Shown here piece after piece: positions 52,170 through 62,018 of a stretch of DNA of 64,000 nucleotides. The notes under the pieces are model-generated. The model was given only the letters and a program-made list of their open reading frames with translations, made no database searches and was not told the origin of the DNA. Where the stretch lies: assembly GCA_944321755.1 (NCBI GenBank), contig CALUMM010000005.1, positions 1-64,000 on the forward strand, given 5' to 3'. This stretch comes from an uncultured Alistipes sp. Its GTDB lineage: Bacteria; Bacteroidota; Bacteroidia; Bacteroidales; Rikenellaceae. A program made the translations under genes and the position numbers. The first letter of the stretch is position 1; the number at the start of each line of letters is the position of its first letter.

Positions 52170-54776
52170 ATGATGAGAATCTTTCGTCTGCTTTTGCTTT
52201 TCGGCCTCTCGCTGCAGGCTCTTGCCTCACCGGCTGCTGACAGACTCCGCATTTCGCTCGATGGAGTCTGGGATTTCCGGATCGATCCCTATGATGCGGG
52301 GATTCGGGAGGAATGGTATGCCGCAACTTTCGTCCCGCAGGGCTGGGACCGCATCGCCGTCCCCGGAAACTGGGAACTGAGAAACGAATATGCCGACTAT
52401 GCCGGATACGCCTGGTACCGCACGACGTTCGAAACCCCGGCCGAACTTGCCGGAAAGATCGTGCGGCTGCACTTCGAGGCGGTCAACGTGAATTACAGCG
52501 TCTGGGTCAACGGAGTGTCGGTCGGCGAGGTGTTCGGAGGCTATTTCCCGCAGGATTTCGATGTCACACGGCTGCTTGTGCCCGACGGGTGTAACTCCCT
52601 GGCCGTGCGCGTCGACAACGATTACCGGACGGGTGCCTACATGAGTTGGGGCGGGATCCGCCGACCGGTCGAACTGCGGATCGATGAATTGCTCCGTCCC
52701 GAGAAGATTCGGATCCATGCGGACCCGGACCTCGATACCGGGCGCTCGGAGGTCGAATTCGAAATCCGAATCCGCAATGCCGGGACAGCCCCGAAAACTG
52801 CCGATGTCGTATGCCGGATTTTGAAAGAGGGCAGTCTGTTGGCCGAAAGACGTTCGGTATGGACGTTTGCACCCGGCGACAGCGTGCTTCGGGAGCATTT
52901 CCATCTTTCGCGCAAGCAGACGCATTTGTGGCATTTCGATACTCCGGAACTCTATACCGCGGAGGTGGAGCTGGTTGTAAACGGCGCCTGCGGAGGATGT
53001 GCCGGGACTCGTTTCGGCATCCGGAAGGTCGCCGTGGAGAACGGGGCGTTCCTGCTGAACGGCGAACCGGTGCGTGTCGCGGGATACAACTGGGTGGCCG
53101 ACGACCGCTTTACGGGCAATACGCTGCCCCGTGAGGTCTATGTCCGCCAACTCGACGGCATGAAGTCCGCCGGGGCCGTCATGGCACGCCTGTCGCACGT
53201 CCCGCTGCCCGACGACGTGCTCGATTACATCGATGAGATCGGCCTGCTGGTCATCGACGAAATCCCGGTCTGGGGGACCAGCGCCTTTGCCGATCCGGAG
53301 AATCCCCGGGCTTTCGAATGGCTGGAGCGGATGGTCGACCTCCACGGCAATCATCCTTCGGTGGTGGCGTGGTGCGTAGGGAACGAGATTGGAGACCGGG
53401 TGGTCAATCCCCGCGTGAAGGAGTATGTCCGCCGGGCCGTGGCGCATGTCAACGAACTCGACCCGTCGCGCCCGGCCATCGAGGTGTCCAATACCGCACA
53501 CTGGCAGGAGGATGATCCCTCGCAGTTCAGCAACGGATTCACGGCCCTGAACATCTATTCGAGCTGCTGGCGCCGGAATGCTGAACGGGTCGCACGCAAG
53601 TTTCAAAAACCGGTTTACATGTCCGAGTTCGGCGTCCGGCTCATCGGCGACAGCCTCGATGCTTCGTATGCCCCGACAGCGGCGGCCATTGCCGAAATGC
53701 AGGGGTCTCCCGACCTGTTCGGGATTTCGCTGTGGTGCTACAACGACTACCGCAGTACGCATCGCTCCCCGCATCCGCTTTGGAACACGCCGCTCTCGGA
53801 GAATCGGGCCTGGGGCATCGTCGATGCCTACGGAAACCGCAAGGCCGCCTACCGGACGGCTCGCCGGAGTTTCGCGCCAGTCCGGGCGATGGAACTTTTC
53901 CGGACGTCGGAGGCGGACTGCCGGGTGAGGATCGTTCCCCGGGGCGTTCGGGACCTCCCTGCCTATGCGTTGCGCGGTTACCGGATCGAAGTGCGGGATT
54001 TCGGACTCCGGGGCGAACCGCTCGCAAGCTCGGAACTTCCCCTGAAGGATATCATGCCGGGGGATACACCGTTCGACGTGCCGCTGGGGCGGTTGTCGCA
54101 GGGTATCTCCCGGCGCCGGGTGGCACTCTGTAATCCCCGGGGATACGAATTGCTCGATACGCTTCTCTGTCTGACGCCTCCGGCCGCTCCGCAGCCGCTC
54201 TGCGTGCGGGCTGCGAACGGACGGATCCGGGTCTATTTCAAACGTTCCGACGATGCGACACGTTACGAACTACATTACGGAGCGGAGTGTCCCGACCAAT
54301 GTGTGCTTGTCGGGGAGAATCTGGAGATGGCTACCGTGAAGGGCCTTTGCCACGGCGAACGTTGCCGCTTGCAGTTGGTGGCCGTGAATGCCGCAGGAGA
54401 GAGCCGCTCGGAGATCTTCGAAATCGTCGGAAACCGTGCGGGATATCTGCCGCCCGAGATCCGGGGCATCAGCTATTCCGGCGGAACCGTTGGCATCGGA
54501 TATCCGGTCGAGACTGGCGAATATCGTTATGTCGTCGAATACGCGCCGTCTCCCGATTTCAAAACGAAGGTCCGACGCATTGCAACGCAACTTCGCGGCT
54601 GCTGCTTTATTCCGTTCGTCCCCGAAGGAAAGACTCTCTACCTGCGGGTCCGGGCCCTGCGGCAATGGCAGATCGCTTCGGAATGGTCGCCGGTCTACCG
54701 GCTCGAAACCCGCGAGGGAGCCCGTGCGGAACTGCTCGCCGAAACAGTGGAACCTTTGCATAAAATACGGAAATGA
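52170..54776 (+). CDS. GH2 family glycoside hydrolase
   Basis: 868 residues, signal peptide MMRIFRLLLLFGLSLQALAS. Sugar-binding jelly-roll (about 25-165: LDGVWDFRIDPYDAG...WDRIAVPGNWE...YAWYRTTF...VWVNG), immunoglobulin-like domain, then TIM barrel. The acid/base is E406 in WCVGNEIGD and the nucleophile E486 in VYMSEFGVR, both in canonical GH2 contexts. The C-terminal third (about 660-868) is two FN3-like domains. GH2 includes beta-galactosidases, glucuronidases and mannosidases; with GH95 and GH16 neighbours a beta-galactosidase is my favoured but unproven reading. It overlaps the next gene by 4 bp (ATGA). Confidence 0.9.
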   Translation: MMRIFRLLLLFGLSLQALASPAADRLRISLDGVWDFRIDPYDAGIREEWYAATFVPQGWDRIAVPGNWELRNEYADYAGYAWYRTTFETPAELAGKIVRLHFEAVNVNYSVWVNGVSVGEVFGGYFPQDFDVTRLLVPDGCNSLAVRVDNDYRTGAYMSWGGIRRPVELRIDELLRPEKIRIHADPDLDTGRSEVEFEIRIRNAGTAPKTADVVCRILKEGSLLAERRSVWTFAPGDSVLREHFHLSRKQTHLWHFDTPELYTAEVELVVNGACGGCAGTRFGIRKVAVENGAFLLNGEPVRVAGYNWVADDRFTGNTLPREVYVRQLDGMKSAGAVMARLSHVPLPDDVLDYIDEIGLLVIDEIPVWGTSAFADPENPRAFEWLERMVDLHGNHPSVVAWCVGNEIGDRVVNPRVKEYVRRAVAHVNELDPSRPAIEVSNTAHWQEDDPSQFSNGFTALNIYSSCWRRNAERVARKFQKPVYMSEFGVRLIGDSLDASYAPTAAAIAEMQGSPDLFGISLWCYNDYRSTHRSPHPLWNTPLSENRAWGIVDAYGNRKAAYRTARRSFAPVRAMELFRTSEADCRVRIVPRGVRDLPAYALRGYRIEVRDFGLRGEPLASSELPLKDIMPGDTPFDVPLGRLSQGISRRRVALCNPRGYELLDTLLCLTPPAAPQPLCVRAANGRIRVYFKRSDDATRYELHYGAECPDQCVLVGENLEMATVKGLCHGERCRLQLVAVNAAGESRSEIFEIVGNRAGYLPPEIRGISYSGGTVGIGYPVETGEYRYVVEYAPSPDFKTKVRRIATQLRGCCFIPFVPEGKTLYLRVRALRQWQIASEWSPVYRLETREGARAELLAETVEPLHKIRK

Positions 54777-56092
54777 TGAAGTACGGATGGTTTATATGGA
54801 TAGCGTTTGCGGCTCTTCTCGTGACGGGCACGGCCTCCTGTACCCGGTATATTCCCGATATTCCGGAGTTTACAGGTATTCCCTCGGAAGATGGGGATTC
54901 GGAAGCCGGAGAGCCGGAATATCCGGGTGCCGACCTCGATCTCGACGACTGGGAACTGGTCTGGGCCGATGAGTTCGATGGCGGCGAGCAGGACCTCGAC
55001 AAGCGCTGGACGTCGCAGAACGGCCCCAGTTCGAACTGCCTGAGCAGCCGCTGGCGCGAGAATGCCGTGGTGTCGGACGGAACGCTCAAACTCTGCTACC
55101 GCAGGGAGAGCCGGGGCGGTCAGGAGTGGACGGCTGCCAACCTTTGGACGAAGGAGACGTTTCTCTACGGCTACTATGAGTGCCGTTACCGCTATGCCCG
55201 GGCATACGGAACGAACAACTCGTTCTGGATCCGAACGCTGGAGCCCGATCTCGCAGCCGGAAAATACGGTTACGAAATCGATATCAACGAGGGGCACTAT
55301 CCGAATGAGGTGAATACGAATATCCACCGCGAGACGGCCGACGGAACGCAAACGTCGGGCGAAACCTTCCCGCTGGGCGCTTCAGCCGGATACAACATCC
55401 CGCTTGAAATGCCGGTTACGACCGACCGGATTCGTTTTTCGTCGAATCATGCCGCGCATTTCCATATCCGCGAATTCATCCTCTACGGCTGCATTACCGG
55501 AACCGAGTATCCGGATCCGACGACCTACGATGCTGGCAACCTGCCCGCCGGGCTGGTTAACTACGCTGCTGAGGCCTCTATTACGGTCAGCGGCGGATAC
55601 AACGACTCGAAGCCCTCGGCGATGACCGACGGCGATATCGATACCTCCTACGTCCTGAATGAAGAGGGGGGCAAATGGGTCGAATTCACGCTGCCTGAGG
55701 CTCGGACGATCGGTTGCGTCCAGTTCGTGAACGGCTGGAAGAATGCCGGGGTGTGGACCGATCTGATCTCGGATTACAGGATCGAGTACCACGATGGAAC
55801 GCAGTGGGTGGAACTCGCCGCGATGGACATTGCGCAGGAGTTGAATCTGGCCGACGAATTCCATACCTATGGGTTGGCCTGGACCGGTCAGGAGCTGATC
55901 TATTACTTCGACCGCAGGGAGTTGCGGCGCAGCACATTCCTGGCCGGATACGACAATCCGGCACGCATCTGGCTCAGCGGGGCGGTGGTTCCCTGGGCCG
56001 GGACGATCGATCCGGAGATGCTGGACGGCAGCTGCATGGAGGTGGATTACGTCCGCGTTTACAGACGCAGGGCGGCGGCTGATGCCGATTGA
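54773..56092 (+). CDS. GH16 lipoprotein with discoidin-like module inserted in the catalytic domain
   Basis: 439 residues, lipobox GTASC (Cys23), hence a likely surface endo-hydrolase. GH16 begins DWELVWADEFDGG (about 59) and has the catalytic motif EIDINEGH (E168 nucleophile, D170, E173 acid/base). The fold is interrupted: residues about 209-240 (IPLEMPVTTDRIRF...HIREFILYG) and 262-351 (VNYAAEASITVSGGYNDSKPSAMTDGDIDTSYV...YRIEYHDGTQWVEL) resemble F5/8-type C (discoidin) strands, in reversed order. GH16 resumes at LADEFHTYGLAWTGQELIYYFD (359) and ends EVDYVRVYR. It cleaves internal beta-1,3 or beta-1,4 linkages; the substrate is unknown. Confidence 0.85.
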   Translation: MMKYGWFIWIAFAALLVTGTASCTRYIPDIPEFTGIPSEDGDSEAGEPEYPGADLDLDDWELVWADEFDGGEQDLDKRWTSQNGPSSNCLSSRWRENAVVSDGTLKLCYRRESRGGQEWTAANLWTKETFLYGYYECRYRYARAYGTNNSFWIRTLEPDLAAGKYGYEIDINEGHYPNEVNTNIHRETADGTQTSGETFPLGASAGYNIPLEMPVTTDRIRFSSNHAAHFHIREFILYGCITGTEYPDPTTYDAGNLPAGLVNYAAEASITVSGGYNDSKPSAMTDGDIDTSYVLNEEGGKWVEFTLPEARTIGCVQFVNGWKNAGVWTDLISDYRIEYHDGTQWVELAAMDIAQELNLADEFHTYGLAWTGQELIYYFDRRELRRSTFLAGYDNPARIWLSGAVVPWAGTIDPEMLDGSCMEVDYVRVYRRRAAADAD

Positions 56093-56145
56093 AAACCGGA
56101 ACCCCGGGTTCCGGAACGAGAACAAACAGAATGAACGCTAATTAA

Positions 56146-57966
56146 ATGAATTGGATGAATAATCGCATGAATTGGAACGGCTGGCCTCTGGTGGGACTTG
56201 CCATCGTATCTCTGGCGGCTGCGGAATCGCTCCATGCGGCTCCGCCCGAAGGAAAAGGCTACGAACTGGTCTATGCCGAGGAGTTCGACGGCGACCAGGT
56301 CAATGAAAAGGATTGGTATTTCCGGGTCGGCGCCCGTAAAAGCGGTACCTATATCAACGGATTGAACCGCAAGGAGAATGTGTATGTCAGGGATGGGAAA
56401 CTGCACGTCGTGGCGCGTCAGGAGATGATCGACGGCAAACTGGAGAATACCGGCGGCGGGATCATCAGCCTGCGCGATTTCGGGTACGGCTATTACGAAT
56501 GCCTTTCGAGACCCTTCATGGCAGGCCGCGGCGTGCACTCGTCGTTCTGGCAGGCCGGGAGCCGCCGCCCCAACAACCACATCTTCGAAATCGACTCCTA
56601 CGAGGTGGATTCCAAGTCCTGGATGGGCTGCAACAACCTGTACGTCCACCTGGGACAGAAGGAGCGGCGCTTGCCGTGGGTCCATCGGGCGCATGTGCCC
56701 TTTGCGATGAACGAGCAGGGGTGGTTCCTTGACGCCTATGAGTACACGCCTGAAGGGGTCGTTTTCTACGACAATGGCGTGGTCGTGGCGCGAGCCGAGT
56801 GGCCTGAACTCACGGCCCAACAGGCCGTATGGCTCACGGCGCTGAACGGTTGCGGCGGCGTGGAGGCCGAACACCTGCCTGGCGAAAGCGTCTTCGAGTA
56901 TTTTCGTTTCTACGCCCGGGACTATCCGGGAGTCAATCTGCTTCCGAACGGCAGTTTCGAGTACAATCAGGACAAGATCTCGCCCCGAAACCCCGTGTCG
57001 TGGGAGGTCTCCGGCGACAAGTCGGCTGTGCAGGTGGTCCGGGGCGATGCGGCACGCGACGACTACAAGTTGCGCCTGGGGCAGAAGGACTGGTATTCGG
57101 TCCAGGTCGCACAGCCGCTCTATCACCTCAAGAACGGAAACTACATGCTCACGGCCAAGGTCCGCTCGTCGGGTGGTCAGCGCAAAGCCTGGATTGCCGT
57201 GTCGGGCTACGGAAAACGGCGTCTCGTGGCGCATATCGCCCCCGGCAGGGAGTGGACCGAGGTCGTCATTCCGGAGGTCGAGGTGACGAACCACAGCGTA
57301 CAGGTCGAGATTATGGTGCAGGGTGACGGCGGTGAGTGGCTCGAAATCGACGATGTCTGCTTCATGAAGCCTCCTGTGGAGGGACTGTCGGTTGTGAAAC
57401 AGCCCTTCCACCTCTTCGGGGATGCTGTGTGGGAACTCGCCAGCAAGGAACCCGTCCGCTTCTCCGGTGACCGCAAGTTCTACTTTTTCGACCGCTTTGT
57501 CGGTTACGGAGATGCCATGACGGTGCGGTTTACGGTCGAGGCTGATGAGGTGGCCAACATGACCCCGCTGGCGCGTATCCCCAAAACCGGGAATGCCGGT
57601 TGGAGCGTGCAGTTGACCTCCGAAGGCGGGGTGGTGTTCCGCATCGGCAGTATCGAGAACCATACCGATGTGGTGGCTCCGAATGCCTACCGGGCCGGTA
57701 CACCCGTGGAGATCACCTGCGTGTTCGACCGCGGGCGTGCCGCGGTGTATGCCGACGGCCGCTTGCTGCAGAGCCGCACGGGGATCGTACAGAATACGCG
57801 CGACGCTTCGGCGGCCGGACGCCTCGGGACCGTGGGCGAAGCTTATGAGGCGGTCAGCGAGGTGATCCGCGAAACCGGGCTGCAACAGCCCGAAAGTGCG
57901 AAGATGAAGAATTTCCGGGGGACCCTTTCGAAGGTGGCCGTCTACAACAAGGCCCTGATCCCCTGA
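56146..57966 (+). CDS. Secreted GH16 enzyme with CBM-like and LamG-like modules
   Basis: 606 residues, signal peptide ending about SLAAAESLHA. GH16 domain about 38-262: YELVYAEEFDGDQVNEKDWYF, GYGYYECLSRPFMAGRGVHSSFW and the active site FEIDSYE (E148, D150, E153), ending VFEYFRFYARDYPG. Next is a CBM4/9-like jelly roll (about 264-405: NLLPNGSFEYN...EIDDVCFMKPP), then a concanavalin/LamG-like domain (about 420-605: VRFTVEADEVANM...FRGTLSKVAVYNKAL). No lipobox, so probably periplasmic. It complements the upstream surface GH16. Substrate class (galactan, xyloglucan, mucin-type poly-LacNAc) unresolved. Confidence 0.85.
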   Translation: MNWMNNRMNWNGWPLVGLAIVSLAAAESLHAAPPEGKGYELVYAEEFDGDQVNEKDWYFRVGARKSGTYINGLNRKENVYVRDGKLHVVARQEMIDGKLENTGGGIISLRDFGYGYYECLSRPFMAGRGVHSSFWQAGSRRPNNHIFEIDSYEVDSKSWMGCNNLYVHLGQKERRLPWVHRAHVPFAMNEQGWFLDAYEYTPEGVVFYDNGVVVARAEWPELTAQQAVWLTALNGCGGVEAEHLPGESVFEYFRFYARDYPGVNLLPNGSFEYNQDKISPRNPVSWEVSGDKSAVQVVRGDAARDDYKLRLGQKDWYSVQVAQPLYHLKNGNYMLTAKVRSSGGQRKAWIAVSGYGKRRLVAHIAPGREWTEVVIPEVEVTNHSVQVEIMVQGDGGEWLEIDDVCFMKPPVEGLSVVKQPFHLFGDAVWELASKEPVRFSGDRKFYFFDRFVGYGDAMTVRFTVEADEVANMTPLARIPKTGNAGWSVQLTSEGGVVFRIGSIENHTDVVAPNAYRAGTPVEITCVFDRGRAAVYADGRLLQSRTGIVQNTRDASAAGRLGTVGEAYEAVSEVIRETGLQQPESAKMKNFRGTLSKVAVYNKALIP

Positions 57967-57989
57967 AGCTCTGTTTCGTCTCACAACTC

Positions 57990-58003
57990 TCAAAACGTTT
58001 CAA
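57990..58003 (+). promoter_or_regulatory. Operator-like AAACGTTT site before the second symporter
   Basis: TCAAAACGTTTCAA has the AAACGTTT core of the locus B operators but imperfect outer arms. It sits 20 bp before the ATG at 58023 in a 56-bp gap. A secondary control point for the import/catabolism half of the operon is possible. Confidence 0.3.
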
Positions 58004-58022
58004 TCAATAACAGATCGGATCG

Positions 58023-59702
58023 ATGCAACTGTTGGATTATATCACCATCGCCGTGTTTGCCGTGGGGGTCGTTGCCATGGGACTCTCGTTTTCGGGCAAG
58101 GGCCGCAACATGAAGTCGTTTTTTGCGGCCGGAGGAGCTGTTCCATGGCCGATGAGCGGTTTGTCGCTCTTCATGGGGTTCTTTTCGGCCGGGACCTTCG
58201 TGGTCTGGGGCTCCATCGCCTATACTTCGGGGTGGGTGTCGGTGGCCATCCAGTGGACCATGGCCGTCGCGGGCTTCCTCGTGGGGTGGTTCATCGCCCC
58301 GCGCTGGCACAGAACCCATGCCCTGACCGCCGCAGAGTATATCACCCACCGCCTGGGGGGCTCCACGCAGAAGATTTACACCTATCTTTTCCTCTTTGTC
58401 TCGTTGTTCACCACAGGGGCATTCCTATATCCGGTGGCCAAGATCGTTGAGGTGTCGACCGGATTGCCGCTCAACGCCTGCATCCTGCTGCTCGGAGGTT
58501 TTTGCATCCTCTACGTGACGGCCGGCGGACTGTGGGCCGTAGTCTCGACCGACGTGCTGCAGTTCGTGATCCTCACGGCCGCCGTCCTGATCGTCGTACC
58601 GATGTCGTTCGACCGCGCGGGCGGTGTCGCGGAGTTCCTCCGCACGGCCCCCGAAGAGCTCTTTCACCTGACGAACAACGAATATACCCTCGGATTCATC
58701 ATCGCCTTCGGCATCTACAATACCATCTTCCTCGGTGGCAACTGGGCCTATGTCCAGCGTTATACAACCGTCCGGAACCGCCGCAGCGCCCGGAATGTCG
58801 GGCTGTTGTTCGGTGGACTGTATGTCGTCAGTGCGGTGTTGTGGATGCTGCCGCCGATGCTGTATCGCTGGGTCGACCCGACGCTCGACGCCCTCGGCGC
58901 CGAGGGCGCCTACCTGCTCATGTGCCGCGAGGTCCTGCCCGTCGGGCTGCTGGGACTGATGCTCGGCGGGATGATCTTCGCCACGGCCAGTTCGCTCAAT
59001 GCTACGCTGAACATCTCATCGGGCGTAGTTACCAACGATCTCTTCCGCCGTCTGCGGCCTGCAAGTTCCGACCGGACCCTGATGCGGGTCGCCCGCATTG
59101 CTACTGTGGCCTTCGGTGTGATGGCCATCGTCGTGGCGCTGCTGATCCCCGGGATGGGCGGAATCGTGAACGTGGTCATCAGCGTCGCCGCCCTGACCGG
59201 CGTGCCGCTCTATCTGCCGATCATCTGGACGCTTTTTTCCAAACGGCAGACCGGTTTCTCGGTCCTGACCACGACGCTGTCGAGTCTGGCCGTGAACATG
59301 CTGTTCAAGTTCGTAACTCCGGCCTTGGGGTTCTCACTCGACCGGACCGGGGAGATGGTTCTCGGAGTCACGTTCCCGGTGCTCGTGTTGCTGCTGTTCG
59401 AAATCAGCTATGCGTTGAAAGGACGCTGTGCCGACCGCTATGCGGCGTATGAGGCCTGGGAACGGGAGAAGGCCCGCGAACGCTGCGAGGAGTCCGGTGC
59501 GGATACCTCCTCCTCGGACAACGCCTTCAGCCGACGGGTCATCGGTCTCGGAATCGCCGTTTCGGGACTCATTATCGTTGTGCTGGGCATCGCCGCCTCG
59601 TCGGGCCGTGTACTTATTGCGGCGGTCGGAGCGCAGCTCGTCCTGCTGGGGGCCGGCATCCGGCGCAATTTTCAGTGGAAACATAAAAATACAATGCGAT
59701 AG
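58023..59702 (+). CDS. Sodium/solute symporter (SSS family), locus B
   Basis: 559 residues, about 13-14 hydrophobic helices. N-terminal MQLLDYITIAVFAVGVVAMGLSFSG, core signatures PMSGLSLFMGFFSAGTFVVWGS, AAEYITHRLGG, TAGGLWAVVSTDVLQFVILTAAVLIVV and FATASSLNATLNISSGVVTNDLFRRL. Inner-membrane import of the monosaccharide released by locus B enzymes. A hydrophilic stretch before the last two helices (CADRYAAYEAWEREKARERCEESG) is cytoplasmic. It belongs to a different SSS subgroup from the locus A symporter, judging by their divergent N-termini. Confidence 0.9.
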   Translation: MQLLDYITIAVFAVGVVAMGLSFSGKGRNMKSFFAAGGAVPWPMSGLSLFMGFFSAGTFVVWGSIAYTSGWVSVAIQWTMAVAGFLVGWFIAPRWHRTHALTAAEYITHRLGGSTQKIYTYLFLFVSLFTTGAFLYPVAKIVEVSTGLPLNACILLLGGFCILYVTAGGLWAVVSTDVLQFVILTAAVLIVVPMSFDRAGGVAEFLRTAPEELFHLTNNEYTLGFIIAFGIYNTIFLGGNWAYVQRYTTVRNRRSARNVGLLFGGLYVVSAVLWMLPPMLYRWVDPTLDALGAEGAYLLMCREVLPVGLLGLMLGGMIFATASSLNATLNISSGVVTNDLFRRLRPASSDRTLMRVARIATVAFGVMAIVVALLIPGMGGIVNVVISVAALTGVPLYLPIIWTLFSKRQTGFSVLTTTLSSLAVNMLFKFVTPALGFSLDRTGEMVLGVTFPVLVLLLFEISYALKGRCADRYAAYEAWEREKARERCEESGADTSSSDNAFSRRVIGLGIAVSGLIIVVLGIAASSGRVLIAAVGAQLVLLGAGIRRNFQWKHKNTMR

Positions 59703-59705
59703 ATC

Positions 59706-61997
59706 ATGCTCAGTTCACCATTTTCATCGTCCGGACGGGAGATGCGCACCTGCCGTCTGGAGGCGCAATTCGTCGTCGTGGGCGGCGGGTTGGCCGGAAT
59801 TTGTGCGGCCGTGACTGCGGCGCGTGCCGGTGCAAAGGTCGTACTTGTCCAGGATCGCCCGGTGCTGGGCGGAAACGCCTCAAGCGAAGTCCGCCTCTGG
59901 ATTCTGGGCGCCACTTCCCATCTGGGCAACAACAACCGCTGGTCGCGTGAAGGCGGCCTGGTCGACGAGATCCTCGTCGAGAACCTCTACCGGAATCCCG
60001 AGGGAAATCCGGTCATCCTGGATACGATCCTCCTCGAAAAGGTCCGTCAGGAACCGAATATCACCCTGCTGCTGAATACCGCGGTCTTCGACGTGGAGAA
60101 GAGCGATGCTCATACGATTTTGCGGCTCCATGCCTTCTGCCCGCAGGATTCGACCTTCTACGAGATCTGTGGCAGGCTCTTCTGCGATGCCTCCGGAGAC
60201 GGAGTCATCGCTTATCAGGCCGGCGCCGCCTTCCGCATGGGCGCCGAAGAGAAAAGCTGCTACGGCGAGCGTTTCGCTCCCGACAAGGGGGAGTTCGGGG
60301 AACTCCTCGGGCATTCGATCTATTTCTACAGCGTCGATACGGGCAAACCCGTGCGGTTCGTCCCCCCTTCCTACGCTCTCAAGGACATTACGGCGATTCC
60401 TCGCTGGCAGAAGATCAATGCCGCCGAGCATGGATGCCGTTTCTGGTGGCTCGAATACGGCGGAAGACTCGATACGGTGCACGATACGGAACGAATCAAG
60501 TGGGATCTCTGGAGCGTGGTATACGGGGTTTGGGATTACATCAAGAATTCCGGGAAATTCCCCGAGGCGGAGAACATGACCCTCGCGTGGGTCGGAACGA
60601 TCCCCGGAAAACGCGAGAGCCGCCGTTTCGAGGGCGACTACATGCTCACGCAGCAGGACATCATCGAACAGCGACACCATCCCGATGCGGTCGCATACGG
60701 TGGCTGGGCCATCGATCTTCACCCTGCAGAAGGGGTCTACAGCCATCGCAACGGCTGTATCCAGTACCATGCAAAGGGCATCTACGAAATTCCTTACCGG
60801 TGCTATTACAGCCGTGACATCCGCAATCTGTTCCTGGCCGGGCGCTGCATCAGCGCCTCTCACGTGGCACACGGTTCGACGCGGGTCATGGCAACGGCAG
60901 GACTCGGCGGTCAGGCTGTCGGTATGGCCGCGGCTCTCTGCCTGCAGTCGGGTCTGCAGCCTGCGGCCCTCTGCGACCCGGAACGGATGCGGGAGTTGCA
61001 GCGCCGACTCAATATCGCGGGGCAGAGCATTCCCCGTATACCCTTGGATACCTTCGGCGACCTGGCTGCCGTGGCGACGGTGAGGGCCGGTAGCGAGTTG
61101 TCGCTCGAAGAGATTCCCTTCGACGGTCCCTGGATACCCCTCGACTACTCCGCGGCACAGATGCTGCCCATGAAGCCGGGGATTCGTTACACCTTTGAAA
61201 TCGAGGCCGATGCTGCCGTCGATACCGCCCTGGAGGCCGAGTTGCGCCACGCGGAGAAGCCCCTCAACTATACGCCTGATACGATTGTCGAACGGGTGCG
61301 GATCCCTCTCCGGAAGGGGGTGAGCCGGGTGTCGGTCGCCTTTACGCGCCCGTTTCCTGCGGAACAGTACGGATTCGTGACCTTCCTGCGCAACGAAGCG
61401 GTCCGGATCCGCACGAGCCGCTGGCGCTGCACGGGTATCGTTTCGGTATTCAACAAGTTCAACGAGGCGGTGAACAACCACGGGTGTCAGACACCGCCTC
61501 CCGACAGCGGAATCGATGCCTTCGAATTCTGGTGTCCCGACCGGCGTCCTGCAGGGCAGAACATCGCTATGCGCATCGCTCCGGCCATCGAGGCTTTCGG
61601 GGCTTCCGAAGCCGTCGGCGGGTATGTGCGTCCGACGACAAGACCCAATGCGTGGGTGGCTGCCCCCCACGACCCCGATCCGTATATCGTTTTCCGTTGG
61701 GAGACCCCGCAACACATCCGGTGCATCCGGCTCTATTTCGATACCGATTTCGACCACCCGTTGGAGTCGGTGCAGATGGGGCATCCCGAACGGGTGATTC
61801 CCTTCTGCGTCCGTACCTATGAGTTGACGGATGCCTCAGGGCGTGTGGTCTTTCGTTGCGAGGATAACCATCAAACAATCAATGAAATCGTGCTGGATGA
61901 GGATCTCGTGACCGATCGGTTGCAGATTCGGGTGAAACACCCCTCTGCGGAGGTGCCGGCGGCGTTGTTCAACGTGCGCATCGAGGCGGCGGAGTGA
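59706..61997 (+). CDS. FAD-dependent oxidoreductase (FAD_oxidored type)
   Basis: 763 residues without a signal peptide, hence cytoplasmic. A Rossmann motif near the N-terminus (FVVVGGGLAGICAAVTAARAGAKVVLVQDRPVLGGNASSEVRLW) binds FAD; a second FAD block appears at about 365-405 (RNLFLAGRCISASHVAHGSTRVMATAGLGGQAVGMAAAL). The last 300 residues are beta-rich and of unknown function. An internal ATG at 59742 (MRTCRLEAQ) is an alternative start. The gene is 4 bp after the symporter and 109 bp before the GH43 gene. In a PUL it may oxidise an imported sugar or a protein-derived moiety; the substrate is unknown. Confidence 0.82.
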   Translation: MLSSPFSSSGREMRTCRLEAQFVVVGGGLAGICAAVTAARAGAKVVLVQDRPVLGGNASSEVRLWILGATSHLGNNNRWSREGGLVDEILVENLYRNPEGNPVILDTILLEKVRQEPNITLLLNTAVFDVEKSDAHTILRLHAFCPQDSTFYEICGRLFCDASGDGVIAYQAGAAFRMGAEEKSCYGERFAPDKGEFGELLGHSIYFYSVDTGKPVRFVPPSYALKDITAIPRWQKINAAEHGCRFWWLEYGGRLDTVHDTERIKWDLWSVVYGVWDYIKNSGKFPEAENMTLAWVGTIPGKRESRRFEGDYMLTQQDIIEQRHHPDAVAYGGWAIDLHPAEGVYSHRNGCIQYHAKGIYEIPYRCYYSRDIRNLFLAGRCISASHVAHGSTRVMATAGLGGQAVGMAAALCLQSGLQPAALCDPERMRELQRRLNIAGQSIPRIPLDTFGDLAAVATVRAGSELSLEEIPFDGPWIPLDYSAAQMLPMKPGIRYTFEIEADAAVDTALEAELRHAEKPLNYTPDTIVERVRIPLRKGVSRVSVAFTRPFPAEQYGFVTFLRNEAVRIRTSRWRCTGIVSVFNKFNEAVNNHGCQTPPPDSGIDAFEFWCPDRRPAGQNIAMRIAPAIEAFGASEAVGGYVRPTTRPNAWVAAPHDPDPYIVFRWETPQHIRCIRLYFDTDFDHPLESVQMGHPERVIPFCVRTYELTDASGRVVFRCEDNHQTINEIVLDEDLVTDRLQIRVKHPSAEVPAALFNVRIEAAE

Positions 61998-62018
61998 GTG
62001 GTTGCGAAGACCCGGATG

